The position numbers and the translations under genes are program-made. Shown here piece by piece: positions 10,517-19,527 of a stretch of 64,000 nucleotides of DNA. This stretch comes from Hyaloraphidium curvatum (taxonomy: Eukaryota > Monoblepharomycota > Hyaloraphidiomycetes > Hyaloraphidiales > Hyaloraphidiaceae). The stretch lies in NCBI GenBank assembly GCA_025558095.1, contig JAIVFI010000023.1, positions 124,001 through 188,000 on the forward strand, read 5' to 3'. The number at the start of each line of letters is the position of its first letter. The first letter of the stretch is position 1. Under the pieces are notes generated by a model. The model saw nothing but the letters and a program-made list of their open reading frames with translations, had not been told where the DNA came from and did no database searches.

Positions 10517-11067
10517 GCGAATCAATGAAATGGTGAATCGAATGTATACATTGTGCTCTTCGTTGTGGGAAGAGATGTTTCGTTGAGGTGTCGGGACCCC
10601 GATCCCAGCTTTTCCCCCTTTCGGAAGAAACCGCCTCCCGGGGCTCCATTGGATTCGTGCTTGAGCCGCCGAGAGCTGGAATGCCCGCCGGTCCCGATCG
10701 ACGTGCTGCGGGGGGTGCAGGAGGAAAAGATGAGGAGCGTCCTATAGACGACCGGACTCCGAACGGTGCGGAACTGTTACTTCTGTACAATTCTGAACTC
10801 GGGACTCTCTCAAGACTACATTTCGCGCTGCTTGTATTTTTTCCCTGGGGGCTGGTGACGCCTGTTCAGGCCTGCTCAGGCCTGGGGCCACACGCCTCAG
10901 CAGGCCTCGGCAGGGCTCGATCAGCAATAACGCCCCTCAATACCCAGTCTATGCGATGCGGTTGATACGGAAAACTGTCCCAGATAGGAAAAAGTTAACC
11001 CAGGCGGCCCGTACCGCCACAGATCCCGCAGATCAAGGTCGGTCCCCAAAGCTTCCGACTCGTCTTT
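10517..11067. other. Intergenic stretch between convergent genes, with clustered CAGGCCTG-like words
   Basis: No gene is supported here. Around 10860-10915 the word CAGGCCTG and close variants recur four times, partly as inverted copies, and could fold. Its position between two convergent 3' ends would suit transcript ends, but nothing proves this. Confidence 0.4.
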
Positions 11068-11466
11068 TCAACTGTCAATGCCGGGCCGGCCTGCCGGCGA
11101 AAGCACGGCCGAGTCAAAGATGATGTGCTCCTCGACCGCCATGCCGCTGGCGATCCGGAATCGGTCCACGCCCAGGATCTTGCGCAGCTGACCGTTGACG
11201 GGGATCGACAGCTCCCAGGCTATGTAGAGCATATCTCCGTTACCGGCGCAGTCGAGGGGCGTGACGGTCATGCCAGGGAACGCGTCCAGCGTGCCCTGCA
11301 TGTAGGCGATGTAGTCGGTGCCCGAGATCGTGGTCGGGTTCCCAGTGAAGTGGATCTTGGCGTCAGGCGCGATGACCTCGGCCACGCGGTCTCCTGTCGG
11401 GGCCGACCAGAAGGACTTGAAGCGGTCGTAGAAGTCCTTGTGCTCGGGGGTGAGGGAGTGCGTCAT
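11068..11466 (-). CDS. SnoaL/NTF2-like protein
   Basis: A single exon of 132 aa. The start HKDFYDRFKSFWSAPTGDRV, the core FTGNPTTISGTDYIAYMQG, DAFPGMTVTPLDCAGNGD and the end strand RFRIASGMAVEEHIIFDS fit the cone-shaped alpha+beta barrel of SnoaL-like ester cyclase and isomerase folds (NTF2 superfamily). Such proteins act as small cyclases, isomerases or dehydratases, often beside oxygenases. The substrate cannot be read from sequence. It diverges from an FAD monooxygenase across 496 bases, which is the sort of pairing seen in secondary-metabolite or catabolic gene sets. The ATG at 11466 is the only sensible start, matching family length. Confidence 0.75.
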   Translation of the reverse strand: MTHSLTPEHKDFYDRFKSFWSAPTGDRVAEVIAPDAKIHFTGNPTTISGTDYIAYMQGTLDAFPGMTVTPLDCAGNGDMLYIAWELSIPVNGQLRKILGVDRFRIASGMAVEEHIIFDSAVLSPAGRPGIDS

Positions 11467-11962
11467 GGTGCTAGCTATCGACGCTTCTGGGCACGGGATG
11501 GAGGAGATGGCGGGACTTTGGGCTGGAGGCGAAAGCGATCGCCGGATTGTCGCAGCGATGCTTTATCCGTCGACATTATTCCGCGCGGACTTTTGCGTAT
11601 GGATCGCGGAGTAATGGCTACCCAACGGGAAACCGACTGACTGCTCATGTACGCTCAGTGCTGCCGACACGTCTGTTGCAGAGAAGCTGAGGCGAAGAGG
11701 ATATTGCTGCATGGCGGTCTATCGGGGATCGAACCTGATTTCAGTATGTTCTGTGAGGGGTGGGAAGAAAGGTTCATCCGGCCTCCCCCGCTCAGCCCTC
11801 CTTCTCGAATCCTGGCGCGATCATATTTCAGCAGGTCCAGGCGCCTGGCGTTGCCGTACCCAGGCTACCGCCTCCAGTGGAATTGTTCTCGACGCTTGAC
11901 CCTCGTCGACCTGTCTGCCGCCCGCTGTGGGCCTCCGCAGCTCCCACAACTCTTCCCGCACG
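11467..11962. promoter_or_regulatory. Divergent 5' region between the SnoaL-like and FAD-monooxygenase genes
   Basis: These 496 bases lie between two start codons pointing outward. Both promoters must be here, and shared control of the two genes is possible. Neither strand shows family-like coding sequence. Confidence 0.45.
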
Positions 11963-13742
11963 ATGACCGCGCCCAAAGCCGTCGTTGTCGGCAGCGGGCC
12001 TGCGGGGCTCGTCGCCGCCTTCTCCCTCCTCGAGGCCGGCTTCACCGTCGACGAAGTTCTCGTGCTCGAGCGCCGCGGCTCGATTGCGAAGCGCTGGAAC
12101 GTCGTACAACTGGCGGCGCTCTCGCTGGCGAAGTTCGACACGTTCCGCGCCTCTCCCGACGGCCCCTCGGTGCTCTCCTCGATGATGGAGCACGGAGTCC
12201 TGGGCAAGGTCGGCGTCATGCAGTCCCGCATGGAGGCCCGGCGCGGCAAGGCCCACTCGGAGCGCTCCAAGGACATGGACATTGCGTCGCCCTGCGACAG
12301 GGCGGTGGACCTCTTCGTCGACATCGAGGGCCGGGAGTGGGACGCGGAACGGTGGAAGGCGCGGCCGGTGATGCCCTTCAAAGACGTCCGCAACTCGCTG
12401 TTTGGGTGCCCGCACTCCATCTACATCTCCGACATTGAGGACCACCTTCACCGCGTCGGCGTCTCCAGAGGCATAATGGTTGCCTTTGCCTGCGACACGG
12501 AGCTCATCTGGAATCCGGAGCTGGCAAAGTACGAGGTCGTGGTGACCAGGCACGCGGCGGACGTGCCGCAGGACATTGCCATCCTTCCTCTTGAAGAGCG
12601 GACCAGCCTAGGCATTCCGGACGTTGTCGTCGTGGCCGAGGGCGGCGGAAGGAACCTGCTCAAGAGTCAGGGGCTTCTGGAGCGCCACAACATCGAGATC
12701 AAGATCAAATCCGTCCCCAAGGTGTCTCTCGCTCGGCGGAAGTGGTGTCGTTCCAGTGCTAACTCTCCTTCAGGTGTTTGCTGCCGCCCTGACGAGGCAT
12801 CCGGAGCCTTCCAAGCTCATTTCCCAGTCGTCGATCCTCGGCGAGACCCTCTACTTCCGGACGCCGGAGCAGTACCCCAAGAACATCTCCATCGTTTCGG
12901 GCAACGTCATTTCTCGGGCTCCGCGATACCTCGAGATGGAGCGCAACGGCCAGGCCGATCGCGTCCCGCCGGACACGTGGTTCGTCCGCCTTCCCCCGGA
13001 CGACCTCTCCCTCGAACGGCTCTCGCACAACACCAATCCCCAGGACTTCGGCATCGTGGAGTACAAGCCGTCGCCCGCTCTCGCCACCTACGTCCAGTCC
13101 CACGTGCGCAAGATGATCGGCCACTTCTCGACGCCCGAGCTCGCTGCGCAGGCCGAGATCATCAAGATCGCGCGGCCGTTCGGGCAGACCGACACGGTGC
13201 TGGAGCGGTGCGGGATGGGCGGGAACGTGGTGGCGTTCGGGGACGCGGCCAGGACGGGGAGCTTCCTGAGCGGCATGGGCATGAACTCGCTCATCTGCTG
13301 CGATTGTAGGTCTCGTCTCGGTTGTTCTTGCTGTCGGTTCTGACCCCGTTTCCTCGCAGCCCGTGATCTCGTGGACGTCGCCACCAAGCTCCGTTCCGGC
13401 GCCGACCCCGTGCAGGCCATGGACGCCTACACCGGCGGCATCCACCGCACCGCCCGGGTGTGGCACGCCATGACCCGCGAGATCCAGACCGAAAAGTGGC
13501 CCGGGTGGCTGCCCGACCTCGAGGTGCCGCAGCCGCAGCTCGCCGAGTCCAAGTCGGTGGAGCCGCCGACGACGACAATGAGGTTCAAGACGATCGAGGG
13601 GATGGTGCGGTATGCCCTCGCGAACCTGGTCTTAAACTATACTGTGCCGATCAAAGGAGTCAGGGTCGGCCTGCGCAGGGCCGGGGAATGGATGTTGGGC
13701 GGCGTGCAGAGAGAGGACGTCGCGGCGAGGGCTAGATTGTAG
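11963..13742 (+). CDS. FAD-dependent monooxygenase-like oxidoreductase
   Basis: Three exons (11963-12721, 12774-13305, 13360-13742) give 557 aa. The N-terminus AVVVGSGPAGLVAAFSLLEAG is the Rossmann dinucleotide-binding fingerprint (GxGxxG), with the acidic end of strand two at VLVLERR. A second flavin-contact motif appears late as NVVAFGDAARTGSFLSGMG, equivalent to the GD...G/P motif of group A aromatic hydroxylases. The C-terminal 100 residues include an amphipathic stretch (MVRYALANLVLNYTVPI) that may be membrane-associated, as in kynurenine 3-monooxygenase. The substrate is unknown. The start is the ATG placing the Rossmann motif at residue 5; an in-frame ATG 12 codons upstream is possible. 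The neighbouring divergent SnoaL gene hints at a joint small-molecule role, which is inference. Confidence 0.75.
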
Positions 13743-13789
13743 ATTCAAATTACTTATTCGGAAGAGCCTCCAGTTGTGAATCGAGCCAG

Positions 13790-14505
13790 ATGATTCGGAA
13801 CTGCTCGGAGGAGATACACCTGCGTGGACAGCTCATCAGTGCCAAACTTCCTCGGCTTCCACAAAGCAGGGTGATGCCCCTAGGCGGAGCACCCGCTACG
13901 GACAACGCGCCTCTGGACGCGTTCTTTTGCCCGATTGACCACGAGCCGATGGTTGACCCTGTTGTTGCGGCCGACGGCTACACGTACGAGCGGGCTGCCA
14001 GCGGTGGTTCCAGACCGGCTCGGCGGCGTCGCCAATGACGGGACTCCCGCTTGCGAACAAGATTCTGAGGCCCAACATCGCGCTCAAGAAGGCGGCGGAC
14101 GACTGGAGGGAACGGCAGGCCGCTTTTTCGGAGGACGAGGCTCTCGTGGCGCGGATCGCGGTCCGCTTGGCGAAGAAGCTGGCCGTAGCGCGCAAACCGG
14201 TGCCGGAACCTCCCAAGCCGGCGGCTCAGCGGCAGCGGATCTTCAGGGCCCGGCCTTGCCGCACCGATCCCCATGGCGTCGCCGAGATCGTATTCAGCGC
14301 CAACTTGGACCCTGCGACCACAGCGCGCTACGTTTCGATCCTTTTGGGAGACGGTGCTTCGACGCCCGCGTTCCTTCTCGATGCTGCGTACACTCGGGAG
14401 GATCTCATCGCACTCGGAGTGAGGCGGCCGCACGCCCCATCGCTACTCAACGCGATCCGCACCTACTCGATGGGGATCCGGGCTCGGAGTCGCACTGGGA
14501 ACTGA
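13790..14505 (+). pseudogene. U-box E3-like gene with SAM-like C-terminus, broken by a frameshift inside the U-box
   Basis: The first frame (ATG 13790, or more likely 13874) reads DAFFCPIDHEPMVDPVVAADGYTYERAA, the first half of a U-box. The second half, RWFQTGSAASPMTGLPL and ANKILRPNIALKKAADDW, lies in another frame from about 14009. There is no room for an intron between them; comparison with the family suggests about 4 bases are missing. The second frame runs to 14505 and ends in a SAM-domain-like block, RYVSILLGDGASTPAFLLDA plus REDLIALGVRRP and LLNAIRTY. An intact version would be a ubiquitin ligase joined to a SAM module. As written it gives only an 82-residue product. The pseudogene call assumes the consensus is right; one indel error in the assembly is the alternative. 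It appears to continue into the USP7-like fragment that follows. Confidence 0.65.
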
Positions 14506-15450
14506 GCCTTCTGACGGATGAAATGGCTTCCGCGCACGAGGGCTTTGACCTGCACAATGCCGATCCGCGGCGCGGACCCGTCACTCCATTGCAGGCATAC
14601 CACGTGGCCCACGGGGTTACTGTGGAAGAGTTCGAGGCAAGCCGCCGTCCGTCTCTTTCCTTGTTCCAAAAGCCAAGGCATGTTTGCTCCCGCAGGCATT
14701 CGCAGCCCAAGATCTTGGATTGCGAACAAATCCGCGCCTCCATTTCATCGCACCTTGTGCCAATAAGACCATTCGCCCCGAGGTTGCTGTCAGAAACGAT
14801 TGCTTCAAAGCTAGATTCGGCCCTCTCTTTTACGCCTTTGTCGGGGAAGCCTCGCGCAACGTGAGTTCTTCGTCGCCGGCCTACTTCGAGAGCATGATCC
14901 GAGTGACAAATCGTCGGGTCGAAAAGATCGCTGTCTCGGACAAAGGTGAACACATCTTGATCTTCCTCAAGCGCTTCGACCGATTGTCGCAAACAATTGC
15001 GTGGGTTAGCGCGCTCGAAGCCGCCAAACCTGCGGTAACGCCCCTCTTTGTGCTCAGCTACGACGGTCACCTCGTCGTCGCCGTGCAGCAGCAGATCGAG
15101 GACGTCGTTAAGTGGCGGGCGGCCAACCGCGGCCCGGGTCCGTTCCGGCTCCACGAGGTCCGGGCCGCCCGCACGTCCGCTCACTACTTCGCGGCGACTC
15201 ACACCTCCATCGCACCCAGGAGGTGAAGCCAGGGTTGATTGAGCTGCTGAGCGAAACCCAAAAGACGCTGAAAGCCGCCGAATTGGACTCCGGGGACATC
15301 CTCTGCCACGAAATCGATCACGCGTCGGTTGCGCCGCTTCCCGGCCCGCTCTGGGGCTCCGCTGACCGCGGACATCACGGCAGGCGCGGGCTGCCGACGG
15401 TGCAGGACTACTTCGGCGACCTTGTGCAACGGATGGGCGGGTTCCCCTAG
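14470..15450 (+). pseudogene. USP7/Ubp15-like C-terminal (ubiquitin-like domain) fragment in three frames
   Basis: Homology hops between three frames. About 14475-14670 reads LLTDEMASAHEGFDLHNADP and VTVEEFEASRR. About 14670-15215 continues with AAQDLGLRTNPRLHF, CANKTIRPEVAV and later GEHILIFLKRFDRLSQTIA. About 15215-15450 reads EVKPGLIELLSETQ, LKAAELDSGDILCHEI and TVQDYFGDLVQRM. In order these match the first UBL, the linker with NKTIRP, and the next UBL with the EEIKP...SGDIIC signature of the USP7 ICP0-binding region. No catalytic Cys or His box precedes them; instead the U-box/SAM sequence lies directly upstream. At least two shifts inside this piece, plus the one joining it to the U-box part, argue for decay. 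A fused U-box-SAM-USP7 tail would be an unusual architecture. Confidence 0.55.
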
Positions 15451-16096
15451 TAGGGTGCGGCTGGCGACGTCGCCTGGCAATCAGTTGCCGTTCTTCTCGC
15501 CTTTTGTCTCCGAACACGATGACCAATTGCTGCGCCGCCCTCTGCCGACCGTTTCCCACTCCACCATGCGCGCCGTCCCCCATCCCTTCGGAGCCCGTCC
15601 AAGCGTCCCCAATCGGAGATCCAGGAATCAAGGAGTCGAGGGACGCCCGGATCCCAAAGAGGGGACGCCACTGCAGTAGCTCCGATCCGCCTGACCGGCC
15701 CGAGAGGGTCCCCCGACACTCCATTAGATCACTGCCGACCGCCAAGTCGCCGATTGGGCCCGGATGACTGGCTGTGCCCCGGTGGCGAGGGCTCATTTCG
15801 CGACGTTGGCCCCTGTTAGTCATCGGCAAGGGGCCGACCCTGGAATTCCTGCGCGGGGCCCGGGCTGGCCGCGGGTGCCAAGCCGCGGCGCATCCAACTC
15901 CTGGAGTGATTGTGGGAATGCCCCGCGCACCGCCGTCCTGCCGGCTCTCCGGGATTGGGCGGCCCGGGGCCCCGTGGGGGATGCCGAGTCACAATGAGCG
16001 ATGACGTCGTCGCCCTTGCACCGCCCCAAGGACGCTCCCAACCACACCGGATTATTTCCGAACAACTAGACGCAAATACACACGACACCGGCCGGA
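15451..16096. other. Intergenic stretch, presumed promoter of the RCC1-like gene
   Basis: No gene is supported in these 646 bases. A long open frame on the minus strand across this region has no family-like content. The RCC1-like gene begins at 16097, so its promoter should lie in the last few hundred bases. The AT-richer patch at 16040-16085 (ATTATTTCCG, AACTAGACG) is the likeliest core region. Confidence 0.4.
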
Positions 16097-19042
16097 ATGC
16101 GGCCGATAGGACACTTGCTCGCCGCGGGCCTGCTCTCGCTGGCGGCCCGGGGCGCGGCGGGGGCGGCGGTGCGGGTCGCCGCGGGCCCGCCGGCGCTGGC
16201 CGTGCTGGACGGCGGCACCGTTTACTCGTGGGACGAATCGGGCGCGGGGCCCGTCGCGGGGCTCGAAGATGTGGCGGAGGCGGCGGCGGCGGGCGGGGCG
16301 GAGCTGTTCCTGCTGGCGGACGGGGGCGCGCGGGTGAGGGCGAACGGGGAGGTGCGGCCGCTGGCGGCGGCGGCGCGGGGGGTGGCGGCGGGCGGCGATG
16401 CCGGGTTCGCCGTTCTGGCCGATGGCTCGGTCGCCGGATTCGCGGGGGCACCGCCTGGCGAGCCGGGGGCGCAGGAAGCACGGGTGCCCGAGGGGCTGCA
16501 AGGCGTCGCATCGGTCGCCGCCGGGGACGCCGTGCGGGTGGCGCTGACCGAGGCCGGCGAGCCGTGGCTGTGGGTCGACGGCCAGGACAAGTTGCTCCTG
16601 GAGAGGGAGCCCCTGCTGGCCGGCGTCTCGGGGGTCAAGCTGGCCGCGGCCGGCGGGGACACGGCGGCGCTGCTGCTCGGCAACGGCACGCTGGTGGCGC
16701 TCACCTACGCCGATGCATCCCCGACGCCGGCGGTCGCATCGTTCACCGATTCGGGGAAGCCGAAGCAGCTCGCCGTGGCCGCCGGCGTGCTCTTTGCGGT
16801 GCAGGAGAACGGCACCGTGTGGGCCGCCCACGCCAACGGCACCGTCCCCGACGCCGACGCCAAGCTTGCCGGCATCTGGGCATGCAGGCACCTCAAGGGC
16901 GTCGCATCATTCTCCCCCGCCGACCCGGCCGTCGCCGCCTCGCTCGCACTGATGGGCGACGGCACCGTGCGCGCGTGCGGCGCATCCAAAGGCGTCCCGG
17001 TGCCCCCCGAGCTGCACTACCTCGCCCCCGAAGACCGCCTCCGCAACCTCCGGCAGCTTGCGGTGGGCGGGTACGGCACCACCGCGCACGCGGCGGCGAT
17101 CGACACCGACGGTCTCTTCCGGCTGTGGGCGCGCTCCCCCTCGAGCCCACCGGGCGGGCTCAACGGCATCCACGGCCTCCCGCTCGCGGCGGTGCAGTAC
17201 TCCCCCTCCCTCCTCGGCGGCGGCCTCGTGCTGCTCGCCGACGGCACCCTGTCCTCCGTCGCCACCGGCCTTCCCCTGCTCGCCGAGGTGCGCTCCGTGT
17301 CGATGCTGGCCGTGCGGTCGCAGCGGCACTGGGGCGTCACCTTCCGCAACGGCAGCATGGCCATCGCCGCCTCGCAGGACCTTTCCGCGCTGAGGACGGC
17401 GCAGATCGGCGGGGTGGACCGGCTGGCCGTGGGCGACGGCGTGTGCTTCGCCGTGCTCAGCGACGGCACGGCGACGCATTGGGCCGACGACGCCTACTAC
17501 TTTTCCCGCGGCCTGGAGATGGATTCCCCGCCCGACCTCGCGGGGAGGCGGGTGCTCCAGCTCGCGGCCGGCCGCGCGCACGCGGTGGCGCTGCTGGACG
17601 ACGGCACCATCCGCACCTGGGGCGGGCAGCAGGCCGGCCGTTCTGACCCGCTCGAGGGCGGGCACGCCGTGCGCGGGGCACCGGCGAACCTGACGGGGGT
17701 GATCGCGGTTGCCGCCGGGGACGACGTGTCGGCGGCGGTGCTGGCCAACGGCACGCTGCTGGTGTGGGGCGACGAGGCCAACTTGCAGGGCCGCGGGGAC
17801 GCGGCGCTGTTCAGGGGGAGGAGGTTCAGGGGGGTGGCGATCGGGGAGGATGCGATGGTGGGGGAGCTCGAGGGCGGGGAGGTGCTCGTTTGGGGAGCCT
17901 GGGAGGAGCAGCTGGGGGCGCCGTCGGACCTGGTGGATCCGCACCGCGGGGAGGAGTCGCCGTTGGATGAGCCGGTCGAGACGCCGACGGGCGGCGAGGC
18001 CCCGACGCAGACGGGGGCGTGGTTCACCGGCACCCCCTGGCCCGCCGCCACGACGGTGCAGATCGCCGCGACCTCGACGCCGAGCCCGACGCCCGCAGCG
18101 GCCCAGCCGGCGCCGTACAAGATGCCCACGGCCATGCTCGTCGGCATCATCTTCGGCATCGTCGTCTGCCTCGCCCTCGCAGTCGGGGGCGCGGTGTACT
18201 ACGTCAAGCGCCGCAAGGAGGACCGCGAGCACGCCGCCGAGGCCGCGGCGGCGATCGAGCGCGGCGAGGTGTACCGCCTCGCGTTCCCCGCGGAGAAGCC
18301 GCACGGGGCGCGGCGCGCCTCGGACGCCGCACGCCGCCCCTCGGACGCCACGCTGGTCCGCGGCGCCTCGTCGGGGCCGATCCCGTCGGGCGTCTCCCGC
18401 GGGGCGTCCAGCGCGTCGATCCCCGCCGGCGTCGCGCGCGGCTTCTCGGCGACGATCCCGGCCAGCGAGCTCACCCGCGCCTTCGGCTCCACGCTGCCGG
18501 TGACGCGCGGCTTCTCGACCACGCTGACGCCCTACCCGCCGCCCGCGGTCGTCCTGCGCGCCCCCTCGGGCCCGCTGCCGGGCGTCTCGCGGGGCGCCTC
18601 GGGCGCCCTCCCGCGCGCGACCACCGACCCCCTCGCCGGCCTCGCCTCGCAGTCCCTCGCGCCGCAGGCACAAGTGGCCGGCCAGCAGCGCCCGCGGCAC
18701 CACCACCGCGCCGTCGACCGCCGGCAATCGGAGCCGTTCGGCCTGCAGCCCGGCGACCCCCTCGCCGCGGCAGGAAGGCAGACGATCGGCTCGTCGGCGG
18801 TGCTCGCCGCCGCCTACGAAGAAGCCCGCGCGCGGCGTGCGGCGGAAGACCGCGCCGCCGCGGGGGGGGTTCCCCGCGCCAGATCGGAGGCGGTGGGTCT
18901 CGATCGCGGGCGGAGGGCGTCGGTGGGCAGGCTGCCGACGGCGGCGACGAGCGGGCCGCTGGTGGGGCCGGGCGGGGGGTCGGCGGAGACGCTGGTGGGG
19001 CCCGAGGACCCGGACGTGGCGTGGGTGCACGGGGGGTTCTAG
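16097..19042 (+). CDS. RCC1-repeat type I membrane protein
   Basis: A single uninterrupted exon of 981 aa. A signal peptide (MRPIGHLLAAGLLSLAARGA) leads into about 600 residues of RCC1/BLIP-II-like units, seen as repeated phrases such as AVLADGSVAGF, ALLLGNGTLVAL, ALMGDGTVRACG, ALLDDGTIRTWGG and AVLANGTLLVWG. NGT sequons are frequent, suiting an extracellular propeller. Near residue 680 comes one strong transmembrane helix (AMLVGIIFGIVVCLALAVGG) followed by the stop-transfer KRRKEDREH. The cytoplasmic tail of about 280 residues is Ser/Pro/Arg-rich, with a loose repeat of the RGASSxxIPxG type, so it may be phosphorylated. The overall plan is a surface receptor or wall sensor. RCC1 repeats bind proteins or nucleotides in other families, and the ligand here is unknown. 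Confidence 0.8.
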   Translation: MRPIGHLLAAGLLSLAARGAAGAAVRVAAGPPALAVLDGGTVYSWDESGAGPVAGLEDVAEAAAAGGAELFLLADGGARVRANGEVRPLAAAARGVAAGGDAGFAVLADGSVAGFAGAPPGEPGAQEARVPEGLQGVASVAAGDAVRVALTEAGEPWLWVDGQDKLLLEREPLLAGVSGVKLAAAGGDTAALLLGNGTLVALTYADASPTPAVASFTDSGKPKQLAVAAGVLFAVQENGTVWAAHANGTVPDADAKLAGIWACRHLKGVASFSPADPAVAASLALMGDGTVRACGASKGVPVPPELHYLAPEDRLRNLRQLAVGGYGTTAHAAAIDTDGLFRLWARSPSSPPGGLNGIHGLPLAAVQYSPSLLGGGLVLLADGTLSSVATGLPLLAEVRSVSMLAVRSQRHWGVTFRNGSMAIAASQDLSALRTAQIGGVDRLAVGDGVCFAVLSDGTATHWADDAYYFSRGLEMDSPPDLAGRRVLQLAAGRAHAVALLDDGTIRTWGGQQAGRSDPLEGGHAVRGAPANLTGVIAVAAGDDVSAAVLANGTLLVWGDEANLQGRGDAALFRGRRFRGVAIGEDAMVGELEGGEVLVWGAWEEQLGAPSDLVDPHRGEESPLDEPVETPTGGEAPTQTGAWFTGTPWPAATTVQIAATSTPSPTPAAAQPAPYKMPTAMLVGIIFGIVVCLALAVGGAVYYVKRRKEDREHAAEAAAAIERGEVYRLAFPAEKPHGARRASDAARRPSDATLVRGASSGPIPSGVSRGASSASIPAGVARGFSATIPASELTRAFGSTLPVTRGFSTTLTPYPPPAVVLRAPSGPLPGVSRGASGALPRATTDPLAGLASQSLAPQAQVAGQQRPRHHHRAVDRRQSEPFGLQPGDPLAAAGRQTIGSSAVLAAAYEEARARRAAEDRAAAGGVPRARSEAVGLDRGRRASVGRLPTAATSGPLVGPGGGSAETLVGPEDPDVAWVHGGF

Positions 19043-19156
19043 GAAAGCGCGGGAGCGGGGGCGAGGGCGGTGTGATCTGGAGCGTCCATTGGCTGCGAGG
19101 ACACTGTACATAGATGCATCTGAATGACAAGCACAATCCTACACGTGCGCAACCCG

Positions 19157-19512
19157 CTAGAACCCCGGGCACGCCATCTGGAGCGTCACCCCGATTCCGA
19201 CGCCCCTCACCACGCTCCACAGCCCCACGCCGACAGTGAACGCCGTCGCCGCCACCGTCCTCACCAGTCCCGCAGACACGGGCGCGGCAAAGAACCTCGC
19301 GCGGAAGCTCCCCGTGTCGCGCGCGAACCCTTCGAAAATCTCGGCGTGCCGCAGCGGCTCGGGGCCACCGGTGCGCAGGGCGAGGGAGCGCAGGCGGTAC
19401 GCGGTGCCGTTGTACAGCGCGGCGATCCGCGAGGGCTCGGTGTTGGCGGCGGCGAGGTTGATGAGGTCGAAGACGAGGATGAGGAGGGCGCAGTAGATCA
19501 CTGGGTAGATTT
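19157..19512 (-). pseudogene. 3' remnant of the orphan 7TM family (TM6, loop and TM7 only)
   Basis: The minus strand encodes VIYCALLILVFDLINLAAA, a polar helical loop (RHAEIFEGFARDTGSFRARF) and VAATAFTVGVGLWSVVRG, ending MACPGF. The order and end match the C-terminus of the intact gene at 29059-30588 (GLWSILRG...CPSR) and the copy at 35701-37295 (GLWTILRS...CPGGT). Upstream of about 19512 the PhyH stop intervenes, so the first five predicted membrane helices are missing. CTACCCAG at 19508-19501 could be an old splice acceptor, so this may be the last exon of a gene whose 5' part was lost. It lies just downstream of PhyH on the same strand, as the second copy does. Confidence 0.6.
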
Positions 19513-19527
19513 GATGACAAAACACCC

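Noticed and set aside
10856-10920. CAGGCCTG repeats as a CRISPR-like or mobile-element end
   Set aside because: Units are short, irregular and without spacers or flanking duplications; a eukaryotic intergenic region gives no support.
13980-14012. An 18-19-nt GT-AG micro-intron (GTACGAG...GCCAG) to rescue the U-box
   Set aside because: It would remove conserved U-box residues and is implausibly short; an indel explains the break better.
14447-15829. 460-codon minus-strand open frame
   Set aside because: No recognisable domain; the plus strand here has USP7-like blocks in order.
15910-17646. 578-codon plus-strand open frame overlapping the RCC1-like gene start
   Set aside because: Composition is almost only Arg, Gly and Ala, as expected from a shifted frame; the signal peptide and RCC1 repeats lie in the other frame.
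16907-19111. 734-codon open frame opposite the RCC1-like gene
   Set aside because: Antisense shadow caused by the scarcity of stops in GC-rich sequence; no motif.
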